Shown piece by piece: positions 1 through 8,190 of a stretch of DNA of 43,239 nucleotides. Each line of letters opens with the position of its first letter. Positions within the stretch are counted from its first letter, which is position 1. The stretch comes from an uncultured Clostridium sp. GTDB lineage: Bacteria > Bacillota > Clostridia > TANB77 > CAG-508. The position numbers and the translations under genes are program-made. The notes beneath the pieces were generated by a model. It worked only from the letters and a program-made list of their open reading frames with translations. It searched no databases and was not told the DNA's origin. The DNA is taken from contig USDF01000005.1 of NCBI GenBank assembly GCA_900553405.1, forward strand, positions 1 to 43,239, written 5' to 3'.

Positions 1-50
1 TTTTCTTACAACTTGCATTTACTTTACAGAATTGCATTTAACTTTTCACT

Positions 51-69
51 TGACGAAAAAAATGTCGAA
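51..69 (+). promoter_or_regulatory. two tandem Spo0A-box-like heptamers
   Basis: TGACGAA (51-57) and TGTCGAA (63-69) both fit the 0A-box pattern TGNCGAA. They lie in tandem, 12 bp start to start, about 175 bp upstream of pdaA. Spo0A is encoded in this window. The window edge hides any upstream gene they might serve, so the target is uncertain. Confidence 0.35.
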
Positions 70-242
70 ATGTGCACAAATGCGTAAAAATAAGGAAAAA
101 CTCGTATAAAATACCTAAGGTAAATTAAATATATAAGTATAAAAACAAAACAAAAAAAAGAGTTAATAAAAAATTATATCCATAAATAAAGTAATAATTT
201 AAAACAAAAATCATAAAATTTAAGGACGAAGGGAGTATTTAT

Positions 243-1052
243 ATGAAAAAATATTTTTATACGTTTAGCATATTAGTTATTGCTATATTTACATTTTGCA
301 TAGTAAATTCCGTAACAAGTAACAAAACTATTAATACAAGTGCTACTACGATAGATAGCTTAAGTTCTAAAAAAATAGAATGGGGAATAAAAAGAAATGA
401 TAATCATGAGCAACCTGATTTAGGTTCAACAAATAAAAGAATAATAGATGAAGCAAAAGGAATAGCAATGGGTGGCAAAGATTCAAAGAAAGTATATCTA
501 ACATTTGATGAAGGATATGAGGCAGGATATACAGAAAAGATACTAGAAGTTTTAAAACAAAATGATGTAAAAGCATGTTTCTTTATAACAGCACACTATG
601 TAAACACAAAGCCAGAATTAGTGCAGAAAATGATAGATGAAGGACATACAATAGGAAATCATACAGTAAATCATAAAAGTATGCCATCACTTAGCCTAGA
701 ACAAATAAAAAGCGAGGTAATGACACTTCATACTACTATATATGAAAAATTCGGATATGAAATGAAATATTTAAGACCACCAAAGGGAGAATATAGCGAA
801 AAAAGTGTAGCATATTGTAATAGTTTAGGTTACACACATGTAATGTGGTCATTTGCATATGATGATTGGGACGAGAAAAAGCAGGGAAGAGAAGATTATG
901 CTAAAAAGAAAATATTAGATAATATTCATAATGGAGCAGTAATTTTACTACACGGAAATTCAAAAGATAATACAAATGTATTAGATTATTGCATAAAACA
1001 AATAAAGCAAATGGGATATGAATTTGCTACATTAGACCAGTTCGAACGTTAA
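243..1052 (+). CDS. pdaA: PdaA-type polysaccharide deacetylase (spore cortex muramic delta-lactam synthesis)
   Basis: 269 aa. Residues ~5-24 form a hydrophobic membrane anchor or signal segment, followed by a NodB deacetylase domain from ~83 to the end. Visible motifs are TFDEGYE (87-93; D89 is the expected base, and the second acidic position is Glu), GNHTVNH with H140 and H144 as metal ligands, LRPPKGEYS, and LLHGNSKDN near the C-terminus. The GYE..YT and RPPKG/RGxxS wording matches the spore PdaA subfamily rather than generic NodB enzymes. In this family the enzyme removes the N-acetyl group from muramic acid, which becomes the cortex delta-lactam. The SD GAAGGGAG precedes the ATG. In bacilli the gene is forespore-expressed; I could not identify a convincing sporulation sigma promoter here. 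Confidence 0.88.
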   Translation: MKKYFYTFSILVIAIFTFCIVNSVTSNKTINTSATTIDSLSSKKIEWGIKRNDNHEQPDLGSTNKRIIDEAKGIAMGGKDSKKVYLTFDEGYEAGYTEKILEVLKQNDVKACFFITAHYVNTKPELVQKMIDEGHTIGNHTVNHKSMPSLSLEQIKSEVMTLHTTIYEKFGYEMKYLRPPKGEYSEKSVAYCNSLGYTHVMWSFAYDDWDEKKQGREDYAKKKILDNIHNGAVILLHGNSKDNTNVLDYCIKQIKQMGYEFATLDQFER

Positions 1053-1064
1053 AAGTATAATTAG

Positions 1065-1168
1065 TTACCATTGTGGACGTTACTAAAAGGGGGATTAAGT
1101 TTCTAAAGGTATATGAAAGATACTCCAAAAGGGACAGATTAACCAAAAAGTAACGTCCCTAATGGTAA
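1065..1168. repeat. 104-bp imperfect palindromic element (REP/MITE-like)
   Basis: The 20-bp arms at 1065-1084 and 1149-1168 are inverted repeats matching at 18 of 20 positions; the arm reads TTACCATTrkGGACGTTACT. The element fills the pdaA-yqfC gap and ends two bases before the yqfC Shine-Dalgarno. A second element sharing the TTAGGGAC core lies at 15562-15640. It may also act as a hairpin between the two genes. No transposase is linked to it. Confidence 0.6.
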
Positions 1169-1182
1169 TAAAGGAGAGAAAG

Positions 1183-1473
1183 ATGAAAAAAAGACAGAAA
1201 AAGAGACAGAGTCGTTTTGAAGAATTGTTAGAAATACCACAAGAAATTTCTTCAGAAAAGCCTAAATTAACATTAATGGGGTTTGAAGAATTGTTGGTGG
1301 AAAATTATAAAAACATTTTAGAATATCAAGATTTCTATATTCGATTAAGTACGCATATAGGAATAATTAATATAAATGGTTTTGAGTTAAATTTAAATGA
1401 AATGACAAATGATGATATTTTAATTACTGGAAAAATAGAAGGAATCGACTTTGAAAGGACAATTGACGAATAG
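1183..1473 (+). CDS. yqfC: sporulation protein YqfC
   Basis: 96 aa, the usual YqfC size. The start at 1183 is chosen over an in-frame ATG at 1162 because SD AAGGAGAG lies at 1171-1178 and the protein then begins MKKRQ. The C-terminal half contains the YqfC pattern of short beta strands (GIININGF, EMTNDDILITGKIEGI). YqfC is made in the mother cell (sigma-E regulon in Bacillus) and is needed for efficient sporulation; its biochemical role is not known. It is followed at 32 bp by yqfD, its normal partner, which supports the call. Confidence 0.85.
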   Translation: MKKRQKKRQSRFEELLEIPQEISSEKPKLTLMGFEELLVENYKNILEYQDFYIRLSTHIGIININGFELNLNEMTNDDILITGKIEGIDFERTIDE

Positions 1474-1505
1474 AGAAAACGATTGATAAATAAGGAGGAT
1501 TTACT

Positions 1506-2690
1506 TTGTACATACAAATACTTAAGAATTACTTATTGGGTTATGTAAGAATAATTATAGAAGGATATTTTATAGAAAGATTAATGAATTTGTGTTCAAA
1601 TAAAGGAATTCTTATTTGGAATAGTAAAAGAAAAAAAACAACTTTATTAGAAGCAAATGTTAGTATAAAAGATTTTAGGCAAATAGTTAAATTTGCTAAG
1701 CAAGCAAAGTGCAAAGTAAGTATAAAACAAAAGAAAGGTCTTCCTTTCATTTTTAATAGATATAGAAAAAGAAAAATATTTTTCTTTTCATTAATATTAA
1801 TTATAGTGGCAATAATTTCTTTATCAAATTTTGTATGGAATATTGAGGTAATAGGAAATGAGAAAATAGATAAAGAAGAAATATTACAGACTCTAAAAAA
1901 AGAAGGATTAGAAGTTGGAACATTAAAGAATAAAGTAAATACAAAAGAAATTATAAATAAAATGAGACTAGACAGAAATGATTTAGCGTGGATAGGAATA
2001 GATATAAGAGGGACAAATGCTATTGTAAAAGTAGTAGAAGCAGATAAAAAGCCAGATATTATTAAAGAAGATGAGTATTGTAATATTGTTGCAACAAAAG
2101 CAGGAATAATTGAGAAAGTAAATGCTATAAATGGCACACCCCTAGTAAAAAAAGGAGATGTTATAAAAGAAGGTACACCTGTAATAGGTGGATGGTTAGA
2201 AGGAAAATATACAGGAATAAGATATGTGCATGCAAATGGCAGTGTTCAGGCAAAAGTTTGGTATACTCAAAATGAAAAAGTTGAGCTAAATCAAGTAGTT
2301 TCAAGGAAAACAGAAAACGAGGAAACAAAATATTCCGTAAGAATAAATAATTTTACAATAAATTTTTATAAAACTCTTTCAAAATTTAAAAAATATGATA
2401 CAATAGAACAAAATAAAAAAATAAAATTATTTTCAGACTTTTATTTACCTATAGAAATAATAGAAAAAAACAATTATGAGTTAGTTGAAGAAACTATAAC
2501 TTACACTAAAGAACAAGCAAAACAAAAGGCGGAAGAAGAAGCAAAGAAAAAATTAGATGAACAGGTAAAAGTTAAAGAAAATATTTTAAATACTTATATC
2601 AATTATCAAGAAACAGAAGAATATATAGAGGCTCAAGTGATATATGAGGTACTAGAAGAAATTGGGACAAAAGAAAAAATTGTATTTTGA
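1506..2690 (+). CDS. yqfD: sporulation protein YqfD
   Basis: 394 aa, close to the usual ~395-400. The start is TTG with SD AAGGAGGA 7 bp upstream; the N-terminus (LLGYVRIIIEGYFIERLMNL) aligns with the conserved YqfD start. There is one membrane segment at ~90-108, then a large extracytoplasmic part. A Lys/Glu-rich helical stretch lies at ~335-365. The gene ends in TGA, a rare stop here, at the expected family length. In Bacillus, YqfD is a mother-cell sporulation protein required with YqfC. The next gene starts 14 bp downstream, so co-transcription is likely. Confidence 0.88.
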   Translation: MYIQILKNYLLGYVRIIIEGYFIERLMNLCSNKGILIWNSKRKKTTLLEANVSIKDFRQIVKFAKQAKCKVSIKQKKGLPFIFNRYRKRKIFFFSLILIIVAIISLSNFVWNIEVIGNEKIDKEEILQTLKKEGLEVGTLKNKVNTKEIINKMRLDRNDLAWIGIDIRGTNAIVKVVEADKKPDIIKEDEYCNIVATKAGIIEKVNAINGTPLVKKGDVIKEGTPVIGGWLEGKYTGIRYVHANGSVQAKVWYTQNEKVELNQVVSRKTENEETKYSVRINNFTINFYKTLSKFKKYDTIEQNKKIKLFSDFYLPIEIIEKNNYELVEETITYTKEQAKQKAEEEAKKKLDEQVKVKENILNTYINYQETEEYIEAQVIYEVLEEIGTKEKIVF

Positions 2691-2704
2691 AAGGAAGAAG
2701 TGCT

Positions 2705-3910
2705 ATGGAAGAAAGAAGTTTAAGAGTCTATACTGACAAAACCTTTTTTACGAAAATAACAAGTACTATCACAAAGTTATTAGTTCCTACAAAAATAGGA
2801 ATTAATGGAATGCTAATTTCTATGAAAAGAAATAATGTGCTAAAAGCATATGAGGCTTTTCTAGAAGTTGAAAAAAGTGAAGATATAAATAAAAATGAAA
2901 CACTTCAAAAAAAATATGAAGACACATTTAGTTTATATTTAGAAGCTATTGATAAACATATAATGGATTCTATTTATAAAAAAGTAAAAAATGATACAGC
3001 ATCTGTTTTTGAAAAAAATGCATTATCTCAATATTATGAGGTAATTCGTATTAAAGAAACAGAATATTTAGAATATAAATATCGCAAACAAAAATACTTA
3101 CTAGAATTAGATTATGAAACAATAAAAGAATTAGATAAACCAAAATTAATGGAAAGATACAAACTTTTCTATACAGCAAAAATGGATGCTTTATACAAAG
3201 GATTATTAAAACACTTCTCTATAAAATTAGCAGATCAACTAACATATCAAAATAAAGAAGTAATCTTTGAAAAAATATTTAATGTGTTAGAAGAATACAT
3301 TACAAAGGTATTACCTTTAAAAATGGAAAAAGAAGAATCTGCTACATATAAAGAAGTAATAGAAGAATATGAAAAATTTGAAAATTACACAATAGGAAAA
3401 TTAGACCAAAATGAAGGAATAGAAAAAAGAATGGTACTAATTGCAATTAGTAGAAAACTATTTACACATAGTCTACCATTAATTGTAGCAGAACAATGTT
3501 ATATAAAATTACTAAAAGATGTAAGAAGTTTAATAGTAGATACAAGAGTTATAAAAAAACAAGAGAAAGCATACTCTTTGCTAATTCGCTTAATTGAAGA
3601 ATACAATGTAAAACTTTTATCTACTAAAATATATTGGGACAAGCTAGAACAAAGAGAAAAATATAAAGCTTTTTGGAAACAATTTAAAGAAATTGAAAAA
3701 ATTAAAGATAAAGAAGAAAGACAAAAACAAAAAGAAATATTATTTATTAGAGCTGATTTAAAAGAAGTATACAAAAATGAAAACAAATATTATAAAATTA
3801 TTAAATTTTACAAAGAAAAATTAGTATCTTTAGGAGCAATGAAAACTATAAATGGAATTCATAAAACAGAAGGTAGTTTTATAGGAAGGAAAGTATTATG
3901 CAAGAAGTAG
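2705..3910 (+). CDS. hypothetical protein in the phoH/yqfF position of the yqfCD-ybeY operon
   Basis: 401 aa from the ATG at 2705 (SD AAGGAAGAAG at 2692); an in-frame TTG at 2687 lacks its own SD. I do not recognise the family. The protein is highly charged, rich in Lys/Glu, almost entirely helical in appearance, lacks a signal peptide or clear membrane segment, and has no P-loop or HD motif. In most Firmicutes this interval holds phoH (an ATPase) and yqfF (a 7TM-HD phosphodiesterase); neither is present here. It overlaps ybeY by 13 bp, implying translational coupling. A role in RNA or ribosome metabolism or sporulation could be guessed from context only. Confidence 0.75.
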   Translation: MEERSLRVYTDKTFFTKITSTITKLLVPTKIGINGMLISMKRNNVLKAYEAFLEVEKSEDINKNETLQKKYEDTFSLYLEAIDKHIMDSIYKKVKNDTASVFEKNALSQYYEVIRIKETEYLEYKYRKQKYLLELDYETIKELDKPKLMERYKLFYTAKMDALYKGLLKHFSIKLADQLTYQNKEVIFEKIFNVLEEYITKVLPLKMEKEESATYKEVIEEYEKFENYTIGKLDQNEGIEKRMVLIAISRKLFTHSLPLIVAEQCYIKLLKDVRSLIVDTRVIKKQEKAYSLLIRLIEEYNVKLLSTKIYWDKLEQREKYKAFWKQFKEIEKIKDKEERQKQKEILFIRADLKEVYKNENKYYKIIKFYKEKLVSLGAMKTINGIHKTEGSFIGRKVLCKK

Positions 3911-4380
3911 TAGAGACATATTTTTTAGATGTGGAAGAAAATGAAGAACTAAGAGAATTTGTAAAAAATGTTGTACAAACATGTTTTAAAGTAGAAAATT
4001 TATTAGATTTAAATTTCTACTTAAGCATAACTTTAACAACTCCAAATCAAATTCATACTTTAAATAAAGAATACAGAAATATAGATAAAGAAACAGACGT
4101 ATTATCTTTTCCTATGTTTGAAAAAAATGAAATAGATGAAATAGTAGAAAAAAGAACAAAAAATAAAGTTCCAGAAGTACTAGGAGATATTGTTATTTCT
4201 TTAGAAAGAGTAAAAGAACAAGCAAAAGAATATGAGCATAGCTTTGAAAGAGAATTATCATATATGATAGTTCATGGATTTTATCATATTATGGGATATG
4301 ACCATATAGAAGAAAAAGATAAACAAATAATGAGACCTAAAGAAGAAGCAGTATTAACAATACTAAAACAAACTAGGTAA
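3898..4380 (+). CDS. ybeY: endoribonuclease YbeY (rRNA maturation factor)
   Basis: 160 aa, normal size. It carries the zinc-binding signature HGFYHIMGYDH with H126, H130 and H136, the conserved Arg near residue 60 (NKEYR), and the DVLSFP and GDIVIS segments typical of the family. YbeY is a metal-dependent RNase that acts in 16S rRNA 3'-end maturation and 70S quality control. The start overlaps the preceding gene by 13 bp, with SD AGGAAGG upstream, so translation is probably coupled. dgkA follows after 11 bp. Confidence 0.93.
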   Translation: MQEVVETYFLDVEENEELREFVKNVVQTCFKVENLLDLNFYLSITLTTPNQIHTLNKEYRNIDKETDVLSFPMFEKNEIDEIVEKRTKNKVPEVLGDIVISLERVKEQAKEYEHSFERELSYMIVHGFYHIMGYDHIEEKDKQIMRPKEEAVLTILKQTR

Positions 4381-4391
4381 AGGAGCAAAAT

Positions 4392-4760
4392 ATGGAAGAT
4401 GAAAGACTGAAAAACAAGAATTTCATTGATGCATGGAAAAAAGCACTTAGTGGAATTTGGTATGCAGTAAAAACACAGCGTAATATAAAAGTACAATTAT
4501 GTATCGCAGTAGTAGTAATTATTTGTGCAATAATATTTAAACTAAATATTACAGAGTGTATGTTTTTAACATTTGCAACAATGTTGGTTATAATCACAGA
4601 AATGGTCAATACAGCAATTGAAGAAGCGGTTAACTTATATACCAAAGAATTTCATCCTGTTGCTAAAATAGCAAAAGATGTAGCAGCAGGAGCAGTTGTA
4701 CTAGCAGCACTAAACGCAGTAATAATAGCAATTTTTATATTTGTAAGTAAAATAATTTAA
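4392..4760 (+). CDS. dgkA: diacylglycerol/undecaprenol kinase, DgkA family
   Basis: 122 aa with three predicted membrane helices (~33-50, 53-72, 93-120). The signature ExxNTAIE is present as EMVNTAIEE (E70, N73, E77). In Gram-positives this family phosphorylates undecaprenol rather than diacylglycerol, recycling the cell-wall lipid carrier. The position directly after ybeY is the conserved Firmicutes arrangement. The SD is AAAGGAGC at 4379-4386. Confidence 0.92.
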   Translation: MEDERLKNKNFIDAWKKALSGIWYAVKTQRNIKVQLCIAVVVIICAIIFKLNITECMFLTFATMLVIITEMVNTAIEEAVNLYTKEFHPVAKIAKDVAAGAVVLAALNAVIIAIFIFVSKII

Positions 4761-4780
4761 ATGTTGAAAGGAAAGAAGAA

Positions 4781-5875
4781 ATGAAAGGGTCAGTTGGAAT
4801 TAAAGTATTAATAGCAATTCTAGTTGTAGTAATCATTATAGCCGGAGTGCTAGTAGGAATGAAAGTAATAAAAGATAAAAAAGGAAACGAAGTAAGCTCA
4901 AATGTAAATGAGCAGAATGAACCAATAATTGTAGAGAAAAAAGAACCAAAAACATTTAGTGGAACAGATAGACCAATAGCAGTAATGATAGACAATCATA
5001 AACAAGCAATGCCACAAGCTGCTTTAAATGATGCATACATGGTATATGAAATAATAGTAGAGGGTGGAGAAACAAGACTTATGGCACTTTATAAAGGTGT
5101 AAATTTAGATAAATTAGGTCCTATTCGTAGTTCAAGACATTATTTCTTAGATTATGCACTAGAGAATGATGCAATATATGTTCATTTTGGTTGGAGTCCA
5201 CAAGCACAAGCAGATATTGCAAAATTAGGAGTAAACAACATTAATGGAATATATGAAAGCTCAACATCTTTCTGGAGAGTAAAAGATAAATATGCACCAC
5301 ATAATGCAGTTACAAACACAGAAAAAATATTAGAAATAGCAAATCGTAAAGGATATGAAACAACATCAACACAAAAAAGTGTATTAAAATATGTTGCAGA
5401 TCCAGTTAATTTAAATAGCAATATAGAAGCAAGAACAGTAACAATACCATATTCAACAAGTAATACTGTAAGATATGAATATGATGAAGTAACAGAAAGA
5501 TATACACGTTATTCTAGAAATATTAAACAAGTAGATTGGGATACAGAAGAAACAGTTACAACTAAAAATATTATAATAGTTAAATGCGAAAATTGGACAT
5601 TAAATGATGGTGAAAATAAAGGAAGACAAACATTAGATAATGTTAAAACACTAGAAGGATGGTATGTAACAAATGGAAAAGCAATAGAAATAACAGCAGA
5701 AAAAACATCAAGAGCTGGTCAAACAGTTTATAGAGACTTACAAGGAAATGAAATAGAAGTAAATGATGGAAATACATTTGTTCAAATTTGTCCAATAGAC
5801 AGCAAAGTCGAAATAGCTCCAGGAGCACCAGTAGCAGAAACTACTACAACAAATGAAGTAAATAATAACATATAA
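4781..5875 (+). CDS. DUF3048 (YerB-like) extracytoplasmic protein
   Basis: 364 aa. An N-terminal transmembrane anchor (~7-29, Val/Ile-rich) is followed by a DUF3048 domain: RPIAVMIDNH, ADAY-like NDAYMVYE, EGGETRLMALY, GPIRSSRHYF and HFGWSP are recognisable family words. No lipobox Cys is seen, so it is probably a membrane-anchored protein rather than a lipoprotein. The family function is not established; Bacillus YerB is the named relative. It is last in the yqfC operon and is followed by an intrinsic terminator. The C-terminus is Thr/Asn-rich and low complexity. Confidence 0.82.
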   Translation: MKGSVGIKVLIAILVVVIIIAGVLVGMKVIKDKKGNEVSSNVNEQNEPIIVEKKEPKTFSGTDRPIAVMIDNHKQAMPQAALNDAYMVYEIIVEGGETRLMALYKGVNLDKLGPIRSSRHYFLDYALENDAIYVHFGWSPQAQADIAKLGVNNINGIYESSTSFWRVKDKYAPHNAVTNTEKILEIANRKGYETTSTQKSVLKYVADPVNLNSNIEARTVTIPYSTSNTVRYEYDEVTERYTRYSRNIKQVDWDTEETVTTKNIIIVKCENWTLNDGENKGRQTLDNVKTLEGWYVTNGKAIEITAEKTSRAGQTVYRDLQGNEIEVNDGNTFVQICPIDSKVEIAPGAPVAETTTTNEVNNNI

Positions 5876-5886
5876 ATTTTAAATAT

Positions 5887-5925
5887 AAAAAGAACGTTTT
5901 ACTAATATAAAAACGTTCTTTTTAT
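5887..5925 (+). terminator. intrinsic terminator of the yqfC-DUF3048 operon
   Basis: Perfect 14-bp stem (5887-5900 with 5910-5923; arm AAAAAGAACGTTTT), short AT loop, followed by a U-rich stretch. It lies 12 bp after the DUF3048 stop. Confidence 0.85.
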
Positions 5926-6073
5926 GTTGACATAAATATAAAAATAATATATAATGCCATTACATTTATCGCTTTAAAATTTTATTTTCAAGATAATTTA
6001 ATCAAAACAATTTATATCAAATATTATTCAAAATAATTGAAAAAGTAAATAAGCAATGCTATAATAAAGGAGG

Positions 6074-6179
6074 TTGATAATACCTATTATATCTCAATTT
6101 TATGGAATATTATATGCTTTTGTATATTTATCAAAATGATGGAGAAATAATAAAAATTAATAGTAAAAAAATAAATTAG
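6074..6179 (+). pseudogene. remnant of a DUF4160-type small protein (frameshifted)
   Basis: A strong SD (AAAGGAGG, 6066-6073) precedes TTG, which opens a frame reading ..IPIISQFYGI. This closely resembles the N-terminus of DUF4160 proteins (MPxISxFYGI). The frame then stops at 6137; homology-like sequence (LLYIYQNDGEI) continues in another frame to a stop at 6177, well short of the usual ~80-90 aa. It is most simply a decayed copy. It occupies the 363-bp gap between the operon terminator and era. The rest of that gap shows no gene. Confidence 0.4.
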
Positions 6180-6238
6180 GTGACTAAATTTTACAAATTT
6201 AGCACTTTCAATATGTTAATATAAATTAGGAGAAAGAA

Positions 6239-7147
6239 ATGGAAGAAAAATTTAAATCAGGCTTTGTATCAATTATAGGAAGAACAAATGTGGGAAAATC
6301 AACAATTATAAATAGTTTAGTGGGAGAAAAAGTGGCAGCAGTTGCTAATAAAACGCAAACAACAAGAACCGCAATTCGTGCAATTGTAAATAGAGAAAAC
6401 TCTCAAATTATTTTTATAGACACACCAGGAATACACAAACCAAAATCTAAATTAAGCGAAGTTATGATAGATACAGCATTCACCTTTATTGGAGATGTTG
6501 ATGTTGTAGTATTTGTTATAGATGGAACTTCAAAAGAAATAGGTAGAGGGGACTCAAAAATATTAGAAAAAATAAGACAAGCTGGTAAAAAAACAATTTT
6601 AGCGATTAATAAAGTTGATTTAGTAGAAAATAAAGAAGATTTATTAAAATTAATTGAATTATACAAACAGGAGTACAACTTTACTGCAGTTGTTCCAATT
6701 TCAGCAACAAAAAAAGATAATTTAGAAATTTTATTACAAGAAATAGAAAGTAACCTAAAAGAAGGTCCTGCATATTATGATATAGATGAATATACAGACC
6801 AAACAACAAGACAATTAGTAGAAGAAATAATAAGAGAAAAAGCATTAAGACTACTTCAAGACGAAGTTCCACATGGAATTTTAGTAGAAACAGAAAAAGT
6901 AAAATTTAGAAAAACAAAAGAAAAGGAAGAAATATATGATATAGATGCTACAATTTACTGCTTAAGAGAATCACATAAAGGAATTATAATAGGAAAAAAC
7001 GGAAGTATGCTTAAAAAGATAGGAACATATGCAAGGCAAGATTTAGAAGATATGTTAGGTACAAAAGTTAATTTAAAAATTTGGGTAAAAGTAAAAGAAG
7101 ATTGGCTAAACAATGACAGCATAATAAAGAAATTCAAATTAAAATAG
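6239..7147 (+). CDS. era: GTPase Era
   Basis: 302 aa, typical length. G1 is GRTNVGKS (14-21), switch residues TQTTRT, G3 is DTPG, G4 is NKVD and G5 is SAT. The C-terminal KH domain has GIIIGKNGS and the LKIWVKVKEDW ending characteristic of Era. Era binds the 3' end of 16S rRNA and assists 30S assembly. A SD (AGGAGAAAG) lies just upstream. yqzL and recO follow, the standard Firmicutes order. Confidence 0.96.
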   Translation: MEEKFKSGFVSIIGRTNVGKSTIINSLVGEKVAAVANKTQTTRTAIRAIVNRENSQIIFIDTPGIHKPKSKLSEVMIDTAFTFIGDVDVVVFVIDGTSKEIGRGDSKILEKIRQAGKKTILAINKVDLVENKEDLLKLIELYKQEYNFTAVVPISATKKDNLEILLQEIESNLKEGPAYYDIDEYTDQTTRQLVEEIIREKALRLLQDEVPHGILVETEKVKFRKTKEKEEIYDIDATIYCLRESHKGIIIGKNGSMLKKIGTYARQDLEDMLGTKVNLKIWVKVKEDWLNNDSIIKKFKLK

Positions 7148-7229
7148 AACCATAACTTTCCAAGTATAAAATAGGTAAAAAAGTAAAAAATAAGAACAAA
7201 GAAAAAATAGCATAAAGGAGTGTAAGCGT

Positions 7230-7406
7230 ATGATAAAACAATTAGCATGGAATACATTTAAAAATACTGGGGACATAAATTCCTATTTAGAGTTTGTGGA
7301 AGTAGAAAACATGGAAAAAAAGATGAAACAAGATTTACTAATAACAGAAGAAAAGAAAACACCAAATTTAGGAGAAAATATAGGAATAGATACAAACAAT
7401 AAATAA
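7230..7406 (+). CDS. yqzL: YqzL-like small protein
   Basis: 58 aa. SD AAAGGAG at 7214-7220 precedes the ATG. The N-terminus (LAWNTFKNTGDINSYLEF) matches the W..F..TG.I..YL.. pattern of the YqzL family, and the era-yqzL-recO position is conserved. The function of YqzL is unknown. The second half is charged and likely disordered, making this copy somewhat longer than the ~47-aa Bacillus protein. Confidence 0.75.
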   Translation: MIKQLAWNTFKNTGDINSYLEFVEVENMEKKMKQDLLITEEKKTPNLGENIGIDTNNK

Positions 7407-7423
7407 AATAAGGAAAATATAAT

Positions 7424-8134
7424 ATGGGTACTATAAAAACTAAAGGAATAATAATTGCCGAAAATAATATGGGTGATTTCGATAAAATGGTAACTATATT
7501 AACACCAAACGGAAAAATTGGGTGCTCTGCAAAAGGAGCAAGGAGACCAAAAAGTCAATTAATGGCAGGTACTCAATTTCTATGTTTTGGTGAATATATG
7601 TTATTTAAAGGAAATAATACATATACTTTAAACTCATGTGAGACAATAGAAGTATTTTACGATATTAGAATAGATTTAGATAAATTAGGATATGCATCAC
7701 AAATAACTAAAATAATACAAGATGTAACAGATGAAAACCAAAACACATATAAGATTTTGCAGTTATATTTAAATACTTTATATGTAATATCAAAAACAGA
7801 TATGGATTTAGATTTTGTTATATCAATTTTTAAATTACGCTTAATGTGTTTGTTAGGCTTTACACCTAGAATAGAAGAATGTGTAAATTGTAATCAAAAA
7901 GATAATTTACATTACTTTAGCTTAAAAGACAATGGCTTAAAGTGTGAAAGCTGTGGAAAACAAGACACAGGTGCAATTCAAATATCAGAGTCAACAAAAA
8001 TGGCAATTACATATATAATTAAGGCTCCAGCCAAAAAATTATATTCATTTGAAATATCAGAAGAAAACAAAAAACAATTAGAAATGATAAGCAAATTATA
8101 TACAAACTTAAAATTAGAGAAAGAATACAAATAA
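7424..8134 (+). CDS. recO: DNA repair protein RecO
   Basis: 236 aa. An N-terminal OB fold (GIIIAENNMGDFDKMVTILT, then KGARRPKS) is followed by a helical domain and a zinc motif CVNC...CESC (near residues 148-172). RecO works with RecR to load RecA onto SSB-coated single-stranded DNA in gap repair. Gene order after era and yqzL supports the call. The terminator hairpin begins inside the last codons. Confidence 0.93.
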   Translation: MGTIKTKGIIIAENNMGDFDKMVTILTPNGKIGCSAKGARRPKSQLMAGTQFLCFGEYMLFKGNNTYTLNSCETIEVFYDIRIDLDKLGYASQITKIIQDVTDENQNTYKILQLYLNTLYVISKTDMDLDFVISIFKLRLMCLLGFTPRIEECVNCNQKDNLHYFSLKDNGLKCESCGKQDTGAIQISESTKMAITYIIKAPAKKLYSFEISEENKKQLEMISKLYTNLKLEKEYK

Positions 8135-8155
8135 AATATTGTATTCTTTTTCTTT
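8119..8155 (+). terminator. intrinsic terminator after recO
   Basis: Stem AGAATACAA (8122-8130) pairs with TTGTATTCT (8139-8147), followed by TTTCTTTTT. The left arm overlaps the recO stop codon. Confidence 0.8.
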
Positions 8156-8190
8156 TTATGATATATTGAAAGGCAAATAGGAGGTAAATT

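Noticed and set aside
1541..2137. 198-codon minus-strand frame opposite yqfD
   Set aside because: Shadow of an AT-rich coding strand; hydrophobic low-complexity product without a start signal.
2687..2704. TTG at 2687 as start of the 401-aa gene
   Set aside because: It overlaps the yqfD stop and has no SD at proper spacing, whereas ATG 2705 has AAGGAAGAAG.
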